A model generated the notes under the pieces. It saw only the letters and a list, made by a program, of their open reading frames with translations, ran no database searches and was not told where the DNA came from. A stretch of DNA of 64,000 nt from Mycobacterium saskatchewanense (lineage in GTDB: Bacteria; Actinomycetota; Actinomycetes; Mycobacteriales; Mycobacteriaceae): NCBI RefSeq assembly GCF_010729105.1, contig NZ_AP022573.1:4898001-4962000 (forward strand), given 5' to 3'. Below, piece by piece: positions 8,676-17,173 of this stretch. Each line of letters begins with the position of its first letter. Within the stretch, counting starts at the first letter, position 1. A program made the translations under genes and the position numbers.

Positions 8676-11285
8676 TCAGCGCTTGAGCCGGATGCGCCAC
8701 CGCACGACGACGGCGTAGGCGACCGACAGGGCGCCGAGCATCCCCATGTCGAGCAGCCACGCGCCGGGGGTGTGTTTCCAGTGGCCGTCCTTGGGGCTCA
8801 GCGTGCCCGGCACCAGCTTCCACAGGTCGACCGTCGACGCCGACGCCGCGTAGCCCCAGCGCGACGGCACGGCCCAGGAGAGCTGATCGAGGAAGATGCG
8901 GGCGGTGATCGGGACCATGCCGCCGGCCAGCACGAGCTGCAGCATCAGCGACACCACCAGCAGCGGCATGACCTGCTCGTTGGAACGCGCGATCGACGAC
9001 AGCATCATCCCGAAGACCGCCGAGGCCACGCAGGTCGCGGCCACGGCCACGAACAGCTCCAGGCTGGCGGCGTACTTGGAGGACCCGAGCAGCACCGCCG
9101 GCTGGCTGGGCGTGCCCTTGCCCACCAGCACGATGCCCGTCGCGATCGCCGCCTGCACGATCGCGAACGCGCAGAACACCGTGATCTTGGCGATCAGGTA
9201 GGCCCCGGTCGACAGGCCCACCGCCTGCTCACGCCGGAAGATGGCGCGCTCGCCGATGAGGTCGCGGATGGTCAGCGCCGTGCCCATGAAGACGGCGGCG
9301 ATGGTCAGCAGGATGAGGATCTGCGCCGACTCGTCGGGCGTCTCGCTGGTTGGCTGGGCGACGCCGAAGCCGGTGTCGCCCGGCACGGTCAGCGACAGCG
9401 CCCCCAGCACGAACGGGAGCAGCGCGAGGAAGACGAAGTACGCCCGGTCGGAGACCACTAGGCGGACCTGGCGGCGGGCGACGGTGGAGAACTGCCGGCG
9501 CATGCTCGTGTGCGCCGGGGCGCCCAGGTCGGCGGGCGCTTCGATCCGGGCGACCGGCGGCGCGTTCCGGGCCTCGTTGTGGGCCCTGAAGCGGCGATTG
9601 GCCTCGTCGGGGTCGGCGCCCACCTTGGCGAAGATCTGCGCCCAGTTGGTGGTGCCCATCGCGTCGCCGATCCGCCCCGGCGGCCCCAGGTAGGCGGTCT
9701 TGCCGCCGGGCGCCATCAGCAGCACCTGGTCGCAGACGTCGAGATAGGTCAGGGAGTGGGTGACCACCAGCACGACGCGCCCGGCGTCGGCCAGCTGCCG
9801 GAGCATCGTCATGACCTGCAGGTCGAGCGCCGGGTCGAGCCCCGAGGTGGGCTCGTCGAGGATGAGCAGCGACGGCCCGGTGAGTAGCTCCAGCGCGACC
9901 GACGCGCGCTTGCGTTGGCCGCCGGACAGCTTGTCGACGCGGGTGTCGGCGTGCTGGGTGAGCCCCAGCTCGTCGAGCACCTGCGCGACCACCTGCTCCC
10001 GGTCGGCCTTGCTCGTGTCCGGCGGCAGGCGCAGCTCGGCGGCGTAGCCGAGCGCCTGGTTGACCGTGAGCTGGCGGTGCACGACGTCGTCCTGGGGGAC
10101 CATGCCGATCCGGGTGCGCAGCGACGCGTATTCGGTGTGGATGTCGTGCCCCTCGAAGGTGACCAGGCCGGAGGTCGGGGTGGCATACCCGGCGATCAGC
10201 CGCGACAGCGTGGTCTTGCCCGCCCCGGATCCGCCGATGATCGCGGTCAGCGTGCCCGGACGCGCGGTCAGCGAGATCCGCTCGAGCAGGTTCTTCCCCT
10301 CGATGGTGAAGTTGACGTCGCGCACCTCCAGGCCGCCCGTGCGGGCCGCCGCCTCGCCGCGACGCACCAGCACGCCCGCGGTGAAGACCAGGTCCACATT
10401 GCCGATGGTCACCACGTCACCCTCGGCGAGCACCGCGGACCCGACCCTGATCCCGTTGACGAAGGTCCCGTTGATGCTCTGCGCGTCGCGGATCTCGGTG
10501 CCGATCGGCGTCGCGGTGAGGAAGGCGTGGTGGCGCGAGGCCAGCACGTCGTGGATCACGATGTCGTTGTCGAGCGCGCGGCCGATCCACGCCGTCCCGG
10601 TGACGGGCTCCCGCAGATCCCCGGCCCCGGGGACTTTCACCCGGGTGGTTGGGAACTCGACCACCTCGCCGCTCACGCCGATCTGCGTGGGCGGATTCGC
10701 CTCCGACGACGGGTCCGGAGGCTGCGCACCCTGCGCTAGCGCCTGCGTCGCGGCGGTCGGGGGCACGACGGGGACGGCGGTGGTCCGCAGCGGGTCGTTG
10801 GGCCGGTGCAGCCTCGGCGGGGCCTGCTGCGGCGGCTGGCCCGGGGGAGGGGGCCGCCGGGGAGGCGCGGGCTGGGGCTGCGACACGGGCCCCGAGGACG
10901 CCGGTGGCCGGCCGCCGGGCGTGGCGATGACCGGTATCGATTCCGTCGTCAGCGGGAGGAGGCCGACCGACCCGGTGTGGTGGCCGACCCGGAATGTCAC
11001 CCGCGGTCCGTCGGGCTTGCCGACGTTGAGCGCCTGCCCGTCGCGGATGTCCACCGTGGCCACCCGCTGGCCGTTGAGGAACACACCGTTCAGCGAGTTG
11101 TTGTCGACGGCGATCCACCGGCCGTTGTCGAAGCGCAACAGCAGGTGCGCCCGGGCGACCAGCGGGTGGGCCACGCGCAGGTCGGCGCGCACGTCGCTGC
11201 CGACGACGACGTCGCGCCCCGGCGCGAAGCTCAATTCAGAACGTCCGGATCCAACCGTCAGCACGGGCTGAGCGGGTCGAGTCAT
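8676..11285 (-). CDS. FHA-domain ABC exporter, Rv1747-like (copy 1)
   Basis: Half-transporter of 869 residues with the Rv1747 layout: FHA1 about 10-100 (GSxxRADL...HLLLRF, NSLNGVFLNG), a Pro/Gln-rich linker about 110-215, FHA2 about 230-305 (IGRALDNDI, SRHHA, SINGTFVNG), an ABC ATPase with Walker A GGSGAGKTT at 351-359, signature LSGGQRKR and Walker B/D-loop LILDEPTSGLD, then an ABC-2 membrane domain of about six helices. Rv1747 exports a phosphatidylinositol-mannoside-type cargo and is controlled by Ser/Thr kinases through pThr-FHA binding; the linker TQIG around Thr200 is a candidate site (inference). No kinase gene is adjacent. The start is ATG preceded by GAGGGACGG. It converges on mfpA with a 4-bp gap. 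Confidence 0.9.
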   Translation of the reverse strand: MTRPAQPVLTVGSGRSELSFAPGRDVVVGSDVRADLRVAHPLVARAHLLLRFDNGRWIAVDNNSLNGVFLNGQRVATVDIRDGQALNVGKPDGPRVTFRVGHHTGSVGLLPLTTESIPVIATPGGRPPASSGPVSQPQPAPPRRPPPPGQPPQQAPPRLHRPNDPLRTTAVPVVPPTAATQALAQGAQPPDPSSEANPPTQIGVSGEVVEFPTTRVKVPGAGDLREPVTGTAWIGRALDNDIVIHDVLASRHHAFLTATPIGTEIRDAQSINGTFVNGIRVGSAVLAEGDVVTIGNVDLVFTAGVLVRRGEAAARTGGLEVRDVNFTIEGKNLLERISLTARPGTLTAIIGGSGAGKTTLSRLIAGYATPTSGLVTFEGHDIHTEYASLRTRIGMVPQDDVVHRQLTVNQALGYAAELRLPPDTSKADREQVVAQVLDELGLTQHADTRVDKLSGGQRKRASVALELLTGPSLLILDEPTSGLDPALDLQVMTMLRQLADAGRVVLVVTHSLTYLDVCDQVLLMAPGGKTAYLGPPGRIGDAMGTTNWAQIFAKVGADPDEANRRFRAHNEARNAPPVARIEAPADLGAPAHTSMRRQFSTVARRQVRLVVSDRAYFVFLALLPFVLGALSLTVPGDTGFGVAQPTSETPDESAQILILLTIAAVFMGTALTIRDLIGERAIFRREQAVGLSTGAYLIAKITVFCAFAIVQAAIATGIVLVGKGTPSQPAVLLGSSKYAASLELFVAVAATCVASAVFGMMLSSIARSNEQVMPLLVVSLMLQLVLAGGMVPITARIFLDQLSWAVPSRWGYAASASTVDLWKLVPGTLSPKDGHWKHTPGAWLLDMGMLGALSVAYAVVVRWRIRLKR

Positions 11286-11321
11286 CCGTCCCTCAGGGCG
11301 AAAGCGGGTGGCGGGGCCACC

Positions 11322-14000
11322 TCAGTGCCGTTTGAGCCGGATGTGCCAGCGAACGAAGCCCGTGTAGGCGATCGACAGCAGGGCCAGCATGCCCAGGTCG
11401 AACAGCAGGATGTGGACCGAGTGCTGCCAGATCGGGTCGTTCGTCGGGATCTGCTTGACCTTCACCAGCGACGGGAAGTCGATCGAGGACGCCCCCGCCG
11501 CGTAGCCCCACCGCGCCGGCGTGAGCCACGCCAGCTCCTCGAGCCCGAAGCGCTGATACACCGGGATCATGCCGCTGGAGAACACCAGCTGCGACATGAT
11601 CGACACCACCAGCAGCGGCATGATCTGTTCGTTGGACTGCGCCACGGCGGACAGCAGCAGCCCGAGCATCGCCGAGGCCACACAGGTGCCCGCCACGGTG
11701 ATGAACAGCGCAAAGGTCGAGTTGCCGAACAGCGGCGGATGCGCCGTCGGCGCGCCCTTACCCAGCCGCACGATGAACGTCGCCACCGCGGCCTGGGCCG
11801 TCGCGAAGACGCAGAACACGGCGATCTTGGCCAGCAGGTAGGCGGTCGTCGACAGGCCGACGGCCTGCTCCCGGCGGAAGATGGGACGCTCCCCGATGAG
11901 GTCGCGGATGGTCAGCGCGGTGCCCATGAAGACGGCGCCGATGTTGAGCAGCACCATGATGTACTGCGGCTGCGTGGGCGCGGGGCCGAGCGGGTCGGCG
12001 GGACCGAGGCCCGGCGTGGGGCCCTTCACGGTCAGCGACAGCGCGCCGATGAGGAACGGCAACACCGCCAGGAAAATCGTGTAGCCGCGGTCCGACACGA
12101 CGAGCCGGACCTGGCGGCGCGCGACGGTGGACAACTGGCGCCACAGGTCGGTCTTGGGCGGTTCGCCCAGGTCGGCCGGGCTCTGCGGCGAGGGGGCCTG
12201 CTCCGACTGCTGGTTGCGCTCCTTGAAACGGCGGTTGGCCTCGTCCGGGTCGGCGCCCACCTTGGCGAAGATGTCGGCCCAGTTGCGGGTGCCCATCGCG
12301 GCCTCGACCTGATCCGGGGGCCCGCAGAACGCGGTCTTGCCGCCAGGCGCGATCAGCAGGATCTGGTCGCAGACGTCCAGGTAGGACACGGAGTGGGTGA
12401 CCACCAGCACCACGCGGCCGGCGTCGGCGAGCTGGCGCATCATCAGCATCACCTGGCGGTCCAGGGCCGGGTCGAGGCCCGAGGTCGGTTCGTCCAGCAG
12501 CAGCAGCGACGGCTGGGTGAGCAGCTCGAGCGCCACCGAGGCGCGTTTGCGCTGACCGCCGGACAGGTTGTCGACGCGGGTGTCGGCGTGCCGCGTCATG
12601 TCGAGCTCTTCGAGCACCTGCGCGACGATCTGGGCGCGTTCCTGTTTGCTGGTGTCCGGCGGTAGGCGCAGCTCCGCGGCGTAGTTCAGGGCCTGGTTGA
12701 CCGTCAGCTGACGGTGCACCACGTCGTCCTGGGGGACCATCCCGATCCTGCTGCGCATCGACGCGTACTCGCTGTGGATGTCGTGGCCCTCGAACGTCAC
12801 CGAACCGGACGTCGGGTTGGTGTAGCCGACGATCACGCGTGACAGCGTGGTCTTGCCAGCGCCGGAACCGCCGATGATCGCCGTCAGCGTGCCCGGGCGG
12901 GCGGTCAGCGAGACGTGGTCGAGCAGCTGCTTGCCGTGGTCGACGGTGTAGCAGACCGAGTTGACCTCCAGGCCGCCGGTGCGCGTGGCGGCCTCGGTGC
13001 GACGGACCAGGGTGTCGCGGGTGAAGACCAGGTCGACGTTGCCGATGGTCACCACGTCGCCCTCGGTCAGCAGCGCCGACCCGACCCGGACCCCGTTGAC
13101 GAAGGTGCCGTTGACGCTGTGCGCGTCGCGGATCTCGGTGCCCAGCGGGGTCTGCGTCATGAACGCGTGGTGGCGCGACGCGAGGACGTCCTGGATGACG
13201 ATGTCGTTGTCGGTGGCACGCCCGATGGTCTGCGCCCCGATCGGCTTCTGGAACGCCCCGGACCGGGACGGCATCAGCGCGTTGAACATCTTGGTCGCGA
13301 GGTTCCCCACCTCGGGTGGCTTGTCGGCGACCGGCGACAGCTGGGTCTGCGGCGCCGCGGGTGGGGCGCCACCGCCCGGCATCGGCGGGTGCGGATGGAA
13401 GTTGGGTGACGGCGGGGGCGGTGGTGGCGGCGCGTTGACCGGATGGGCCGGGCCGGGCGCGTAGGCGGAGTGGCGCCCGGCGGCGGGCGGGTACACCGGC
13501 TGCCCGTGCGGGGGCGGCGGTGGTCCCGGGTGCGGCCGCAGCGGCGGCGGCGCGACGCGGCCGTGCGGTCGGCCGGGGACGGGCGCGGGGGGAGGCGCGG
13601 GGGCGGCCGACCAGGCGCCGCCGGCCGACTGCGTCGCCCCGGCCGGCAGGCGCATCGACTCGGTCTCGGGCGGGCGCCCGACCAAGCCCTGATGCCGTCC
13701 GACCTCGAACCTCAGCAGCGGACCGTCGGGATTCCCGATGTTGAGCGTCGCGCCGTCGTGGATGTCGACCACCGGCACCCGCCGGCCGTTGACGAAAGTG
13801 CCGTTGAGCGAACCGTTGTCGATCGCCAGCCAGCGTCCCTGGTCGAATCGCAGCAGCAGGTGGGCGCGCGAGATCAGTGGGTGGGTGATGCGCATGTCAG
13901 CGCGAAGATCGCGACCGATCACCACGTCGTGGCCCGCCGCGAAGGTGCGTTCCGAGCCGTCGAAGCGGACGGTCAACACTGGTGGGGCTGCTGCGGTCAT
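11322..14000 (-). CDS. FHA-domain ABC exporter, Rv1747-like (copy 2)
   Basis: Paralogue of the gene just downstream, about 892 residues from the ATG at 14000 (a TTG three codons earlier is possible). It has the same order: FHA1, a longer proline-rich linker (about residues 125-245, with polyproline runs), FHA2 (IGRATDNDI, SRHHA, SVNGTFVNG), an ABC ATPase (Walker A near 377-385, LSGGQRKR, LLLDEPTSGLD) and an ABC-2 permease with six predicted helices. Identity between the copies is very high in FHA2 and ATPase and low in the linkers, so they may receive different phosphorylation input. The 36-bp gap suggests co-transcription, and the two half-transporters could form a heterodimer. The neighbouring oxidoreductase gene ends 21 bp upstream of it. 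Confidence 0.9.
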   Translation of the reverse strand: MTAAAPPVLTVRFDGSERTFAAGHDVVIGRDLRADMRITHPLISRAHLLLRFDQGRWLAIDNGSLNGTFVNGRRVPVVDIHDGATLNIGNPDGPLLRFEVGRHQGLVGRPPETESMRLPAGATQSAGGAWSAAPAPPPAPVPGRPHGRVAPPPLRPHPGPPPPPHGQPVYPPAAGRHSAYAPGPAHPVNAPPPPPPPSPNFHPHPPMPGGGAPPAAPQTQLSPVADKPPEVGNLATKMFNALMPSRSGAFQKPIGAQTIGRATDNDIVIQDVLASRHHAFMTQTPLGTEIRDAHSVNGTFVNGVRVGSALLTEGDVVTIGNVDLVFTRDTLVRRTEAATRTGGLEVNSVCYTVDHGKQLLDHVSLTARPGTLTAIIGGSGAGKTTLSRVIVGYTNPTSGSVTFEGHDIHSEYASMRSRIGMVPQDDVVHRQLTVNQALNYAAELRLPPDTSKQERAQIVAQVLEELDMTRHADTRVDNLSGGQRKRASVALELLTQPSLLLLDEPTSGLDPALDRQVMLMMRQLADAGRVVLVVTHSVSYLDVCDQILLIAPGGKTAFCGPPDQVEAAMGTRNWADIFAKVGADPDEANRRFKERNQQSEQAPSPQSPADLGEPPKTDLWRQLSTVARRQVRLVVSDRGYTIFLAVLPFLIGALSLTVKGPTPGLGPADPLGPAPTQPQYIMVLLNIGAVFMGTALTIRDLIGERPIFRREQAVGLSTTAYLLAKIAVFCVFATAQAAVATFIVRLGKGAPTAHPPLFGNSTFALFITVAGTCVASAMLGLLLSAVAQSNEQIMPLLVVSIMSQLVFSSGMIPVYQRFGLEELAWLTPARWGYAAGASSIDFPSLVKVKQIPTNDPIWQHSVHILLFDLGMLALLSIAYTGFVRWHIRLKRH

Positions 14001-14030
14001 CGAAAACAACTGTAGCTTGTGGGCCGCCTA

Positions 14031-15239
14031 TCACCCTGTGACGTCGGGTGCGCCTGTCACCACGCAGTGCGTGCGCGTGTAGATCGTCGCCATGCACTTG
14101 TTGCAGTGCGTGCAGGCCGAATGCACGCTGTGCGCGGCGCCGTCGGCCGCGATCCGACTGATCAGGTCGGGCTCCGCGAGCAGGGCCCGGCCCATCGCGA
14201 CGAACTGGAACCCCTCGGCCATCGCGAGGTCCATCGTCTCCCGGTTGGTGATGCCGCCGAGCAGGATCAGCGGCATCGTCAGCTCGGCCCGGAACAGCTT
14301 GGCGTGGCGTAACAAATAGGCCTCGCGATACGGGTACTCGCGGAGGAATTTCTTGCCGGTCGCGCGCATGCCCCAACTCAGCGGCGGCCTGAAGGCGCCG
14401 GCGAACTCCTTGAGCGGGGCGTCACCGTGGAACAGGTACATCGGGTTGACGAGCGAGCTGCCCGCGGTGAGCTCGATCGCGTCCAGCCCGCCGTCGTCCT
14501 GCAGCCACTTGGCCGTCGTCAGCGCCTCGTCGGTGTTGATGCCGCCGCGGACGCCGTCGGTCATGTTGAGCTTGGCGGTGACCGCCACCCGTCCCGGGGC
14601 CTGCATGTCGACAGCGCGGCGCACTGCCATCACCAGCGCGCGGGCCACCTTCGCGCGATTCTCCAGCGATCCGCCGAACTCGTCGTCGCGGCGGTTGATC
14701 AGCGGGGAGAGGAACGCGCTCGCCAAATAGTTGTGCCCCAAGTGGATTTCGACGGCGTCGAAGCCAGCGTCGATGGCGAGCAGCGCGGCGTTCGCGTGGG
14801 CCGCGATGACGTCGTCGATGTCGTCGCGGGTCGCCTTCTTGGCGAACCGCATCCCGATCGGGTTGAAGAACCGCACCGGCGCCAGCGCGGTGGCCTTGTT
14901 GGACTTGGCGTTGGCCACCGGACCGGCGTGGCCGATCTGCGCGCTCACCGCCGCGCCCTCCGCGTGGATCGCGTCGGTGAGCCGGCGGAACCCGGGCACG
15001 GCCTCCGGGCGCATCCAGATCCCGTTGCCCTCGGTGCGGCCGCCGGGGGAGACGGCGCAGTAGGCGACGGTGGTCATGCCGACCCCGCCCGCGGCCGGCG
15101 CCCGGTGGTACTCGATGAGGTCGTCGGTCACCAGCGCGTCCGGCGTGCGCGCCTCGAACGTCGCGGCCTTGATGGTGCGGTTGCGCAGCGTGACAGGGCC
15201 CAGTTTGGCGGGGGCCAGGACGTCCGGGGGGGTAGACAT
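14031..15239 (-). CDS. NADH:flavin oxidoreductase (old yellow enzyme / dienoyl-CoA reductase type)
   Basis: TIM-barrel FMN oxidoreductase of 402 residues. N-terminal LGPVTLRNRTIKAATFEA, the active-site region SAQIGHAGP, the catalytic EIHLGHNYLASAFLSP segment, and the phosphate-binding LLGGITNRET and GRALLAEPD near the C terminus are all present. It ends with a cysteine cluster (CTHCNKCM and one more Cys), similar to the Fe-S-like motif of 2,4-dienoyl-CoA reductases but without their extra C-terminal domain. It may reduce enoates or enones, perhaps lipid-derived. Equivalent to Rv3359 as I recall it. It shares direction with the two ABC genes, with 21-30 bp between them. Confidence 0.88.
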   Translation of the reverse strand: MSTPPDVLAPAKLGPVTLRNRTIKAATFEARTPDALVTDDLIEYHRAPAAGGVGMTTVAYCAVSPGGRTEGNGIWMRPEAVPGFRRLTDAIHAEGAAVSAQIGHAGPVANAKSNKATALAPVRFFNPIGMRFAKKATRDDIDDVIAAHANAALLAIDAGFDAVEIHLGHNYLASAFLSPLINRRDDEFGGSLENRAKVARALVMAVRRAVDMQAPGRVAVTAKLNMTDGVRGGINTDEALTTAKWLQDDGGLDAIELTAGSSLVNPMYLFHGDAPLKEFAGAFRPPLSWGMRATGKKFLREYPYREAYLLRHAKLFRAELTMPLILLGGITNRETMDLAMAEGFQFVAMGRALLAEPDLISRIAADGAAHSVHSACTHCNKCMATIYTRTHCVVTGAPDVTG

Positions 15240-15333
15240 ATCGGGAGCCTAGTGGCGATCGCAAGCGCGGCTGCGGTGTGTCCCAGCCGGGCGCGGCGGG
15301 TCGCCATCGTCGAGATCTGCCAGACTGTTTGGC

Positions 15334-16179
15334 GTGGGCGCAATCACACTGGACGGCAAGGCCACCCGCGACGAGATCTTCGTCGACCTGAAGGAACGGG
15401 TGGCGGCGCTCACCGCGGTCGGCCGCACGCCGGGCCTGGGCACCATCCTGATCGGCGACGACCCCGGCTCGCAGGCGTACGTCCGTGGCAAGCACGCCGA
15501 CTGCGCGAAGGTCGGGATCACGTCGATCCGCCGGGACCTGCCCGCCGACATCAGCACGACCACGCTGCACGACACCATCGCCGAACTCAACGCCAACCCG
15601 GAATGCACCGGATACATCGTGCAGCTGCCGCTGCCCAAGCACCTGGACGAGAACGCGGCGCTCGAGCTCGTGGACCCGAACAAGGACGCCGACGGGCTGC
15701 ACCCGACCAACCTGGGCCGCCTGGTGCTGGGCGTTCCGGCGCCGCTGCCGTGCACGGCGCGCGGCATCGTGCACCTGTTGCGGCGCTACGACATCGAGAT
15801 CGCCGGGGCACACGTGGTCGTCATCGGCCGGGGTGTGACGGTCGGCCGCCCGCTGGGGCTGCTGCTCACCCGCCGCTCCGAGAACGCCACCGTGACCTTG
15901 TGCCACACCGGAACTCGCGACCTGGCCGCCTTCACCAAGCAGGCCGACATCGTCGTCGCGGCCGTCGGCGTGCCGCACATGCTGACCGCCGGCATGGTGC
16001 GGCCCGGTGCCGCCGTCGTCGACGTCGGTGTCAGCCGCACGGACAGCGGCCTGGTCGGCGACGTGCACCCCGACGTCTGGGAGGTGGCCGGCCACGTGTC
16101 GCCGAATCCCGGCGGCGTCGGGCCGTTGACGCGGGCGTTCCTGCTGACCAACGTCGTCGAACTGGCCGAGCGGCAATGA
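15334..16179 (+). CDS. folD: Bifunctional methylenetetrahydrofolate dehydrogenase/cyclohydrolase FolD
   Basis: Interconverts 5,10-methylene-THF and 10-formyl-THF using NADP. 281 residues, normal length. Seen: [17 protein letters not shown] (active-site Tyr and Lys region), the PLPKHLD loop, [11 protein letters not shown], and the Rossmann motif [17 protein letters not shown], followed by GGVGPLTRA near the end. The start is GTG 15334, matching the family N terminus. Divergent from the oxidoreductase with about 94 bp of shared promoter region, and its stop overlaps the next gene by ATGA. Confidence 0.96.
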   Translation: MGAITLDGKATRDEIFVDLKERVAALTAVGRTPGLGTILIGDDPGSQAYVRGKHADCAKVGITSIRRDLPADISTTTLHDTIAELNANPECTGYIVQLPLPKHLDENAALELVDPNKDADGLHPTNLGRLVLGVPAPLPCTARGIVHLLRRYDIEIAGAHVVVIGRGVTVGRPLGLLLTRRSENATVTLCHTGTRDLAAFTKQADIVVAAVGVPHMLTAGMVRPGAAVVDVGVSRTDSGLVGDVHPDVWEVAGHVSPNPGGVGPLTRAFLLTNVVELAERQ

Positions 16180-16457
16180 CCGCGCGGTCCGTGCTGCAGG
16201 CGCAGTGGCCGATCCTGTTGGTGGGCCTCATCTTTGCGACGGCGTTCATCCTCGCGGGCGCCAACTTCTGGCGCCGCGGTTCCCTGCTGATCGGCATCGG
16301 TGTCGGGGTGGCCGCGGTGCTGCGTCTGGTGCTGTCCGAGGACCGCGCCGGCCTGTTGGCGGTGCGCAGCAAGGGCACCGACTTCGTCACGACCGCGGCG
16401 GTCGGGGCGGCGATGGTCTATATCGCGTCGACCATCGACCCGCTGGGTACGCGCTAG
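16176..16457 (+). CDS. DUF3017-type small membrane protein
   Basis: 93-residue integral membrane protein with three predicted hydrophobic segments (about 11-29, 36-53 and 71-86). The ATG overlaps the folD stop (ATGA at 16176-16179), indicating coupling with folD. Equivalent to Rv3355c as I recall it; function unknown. Its TAG stop shares the palindromic CTAG at 16454-16457 with the stop of the convergent gene. Confidence 0.85.
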   Translation: MTARSVLQAQWPILLVGLIFATAFILAGANFWRRGSLLIGIGVGVAAVLRLVLSEDRAGLLAVRSKGTDFVTTAAVGAAMVYIASTIDPLGTR

Positions 16458-16936
16458 ATCCCCGGGATCCCACCCGGGAGCCCACCGGGGAGCCCGCCCA
16501 TTCCCGGGAGTCCGGGCATTCCCGGCAGCTGGGGCACGGCGGCGCCGAGGTTGCCGCTGGCGATGTTGGCCATCTCCTGTGGGCAGTACATCTGGATCGC
16601 GATGCTGGTGAACATCTGGGCCATCTGCGGGGACATGCCCCGGTGGGAAACGCTGGCCGCGGCGGCGGCGAAGTTGCCGCCCGGCTCGACGAGCATCGGG
16701 CAGATGGACTGGCCGACGGCCATCGCGTTCCCGGGTTCGCCGAAGTCGATGCCGGCATGGTTGAGCGCGTCGATGAAGTGGTCGTCGGTGGCGGGATCCG
16801 CCCCGGCGGGCGCCGCGAACGCGGACGCCGCGGTCAGGAGGCCGGCGGCAGCAGCCAGCAGGCGGATTGTGAGGGGCTGGTGACGGAGATCCCAGATCCA
16901 CCGGTGCGTCGATGCCAACGATGCCATTGCCCTCAT
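16454..16936 (-). CDS. Secreted DUF732-family protein
   Basis: 160-residue exported protein. A hydrophobic stretch LLAAAAGLLTAASAFA followed by APAGADP is a typical Sec signal peptide with an A-x-A site. The mature part starts DDHFIDALNHAGI and has two cysteines (SICPML, MYCPQ) as in DUF732, then a Gly/Pro/Met-rich tail of PGMPGL-like repeats. The ATG at 16936 has GGGGAGG six bases upstream; a longer in-frame option at 16984 lacks such a site. Resembles Rv3354. Function unknown. Confidence 0.85.
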   Translation of the reverse strand: MRAMASLASTHRWIWDLRHQPLTIRLLAAAAGLLTAASAFAAPAGADPATDDHFIDALNHAGIDFGEPGNAMAVGQSICPMLVEPGGNFAAAAASVSHRGMSPQMAQMFTSIAIQMYCPQEMANIASGNLGAAVPQLPGMPGLPGMGGLPGGLPGGIPGI

Positions 16937-17173
16937 GCCAGCCTCCCCATCTGTTTGTGGAGTGCTCGGCGGCACTCGAATCACCTATGGAACTCTGATC
17001 TACGCGTGTCACGTTTGCAACACGGTGCGATAAAGCTTTGCCCAATAAGCGTTTCGTAAGGGTTGCCCGTCCGAGACGTGGATTATGGGCGGTCCCAACG
17101 ATCGTCGCAACAAAGTTACCCGACACGGGCGGCGGCGCCGGACTTCGCGGTCGAAATGGGCGAGAATCCGGCC

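Noticed and set aside
14427..16457. 676-codon plus-strand frame spanning the oxidoreductase and folD
   Set aside because: Only its last 93 codons (from 16176) match a real gene; the rest is a shadow.
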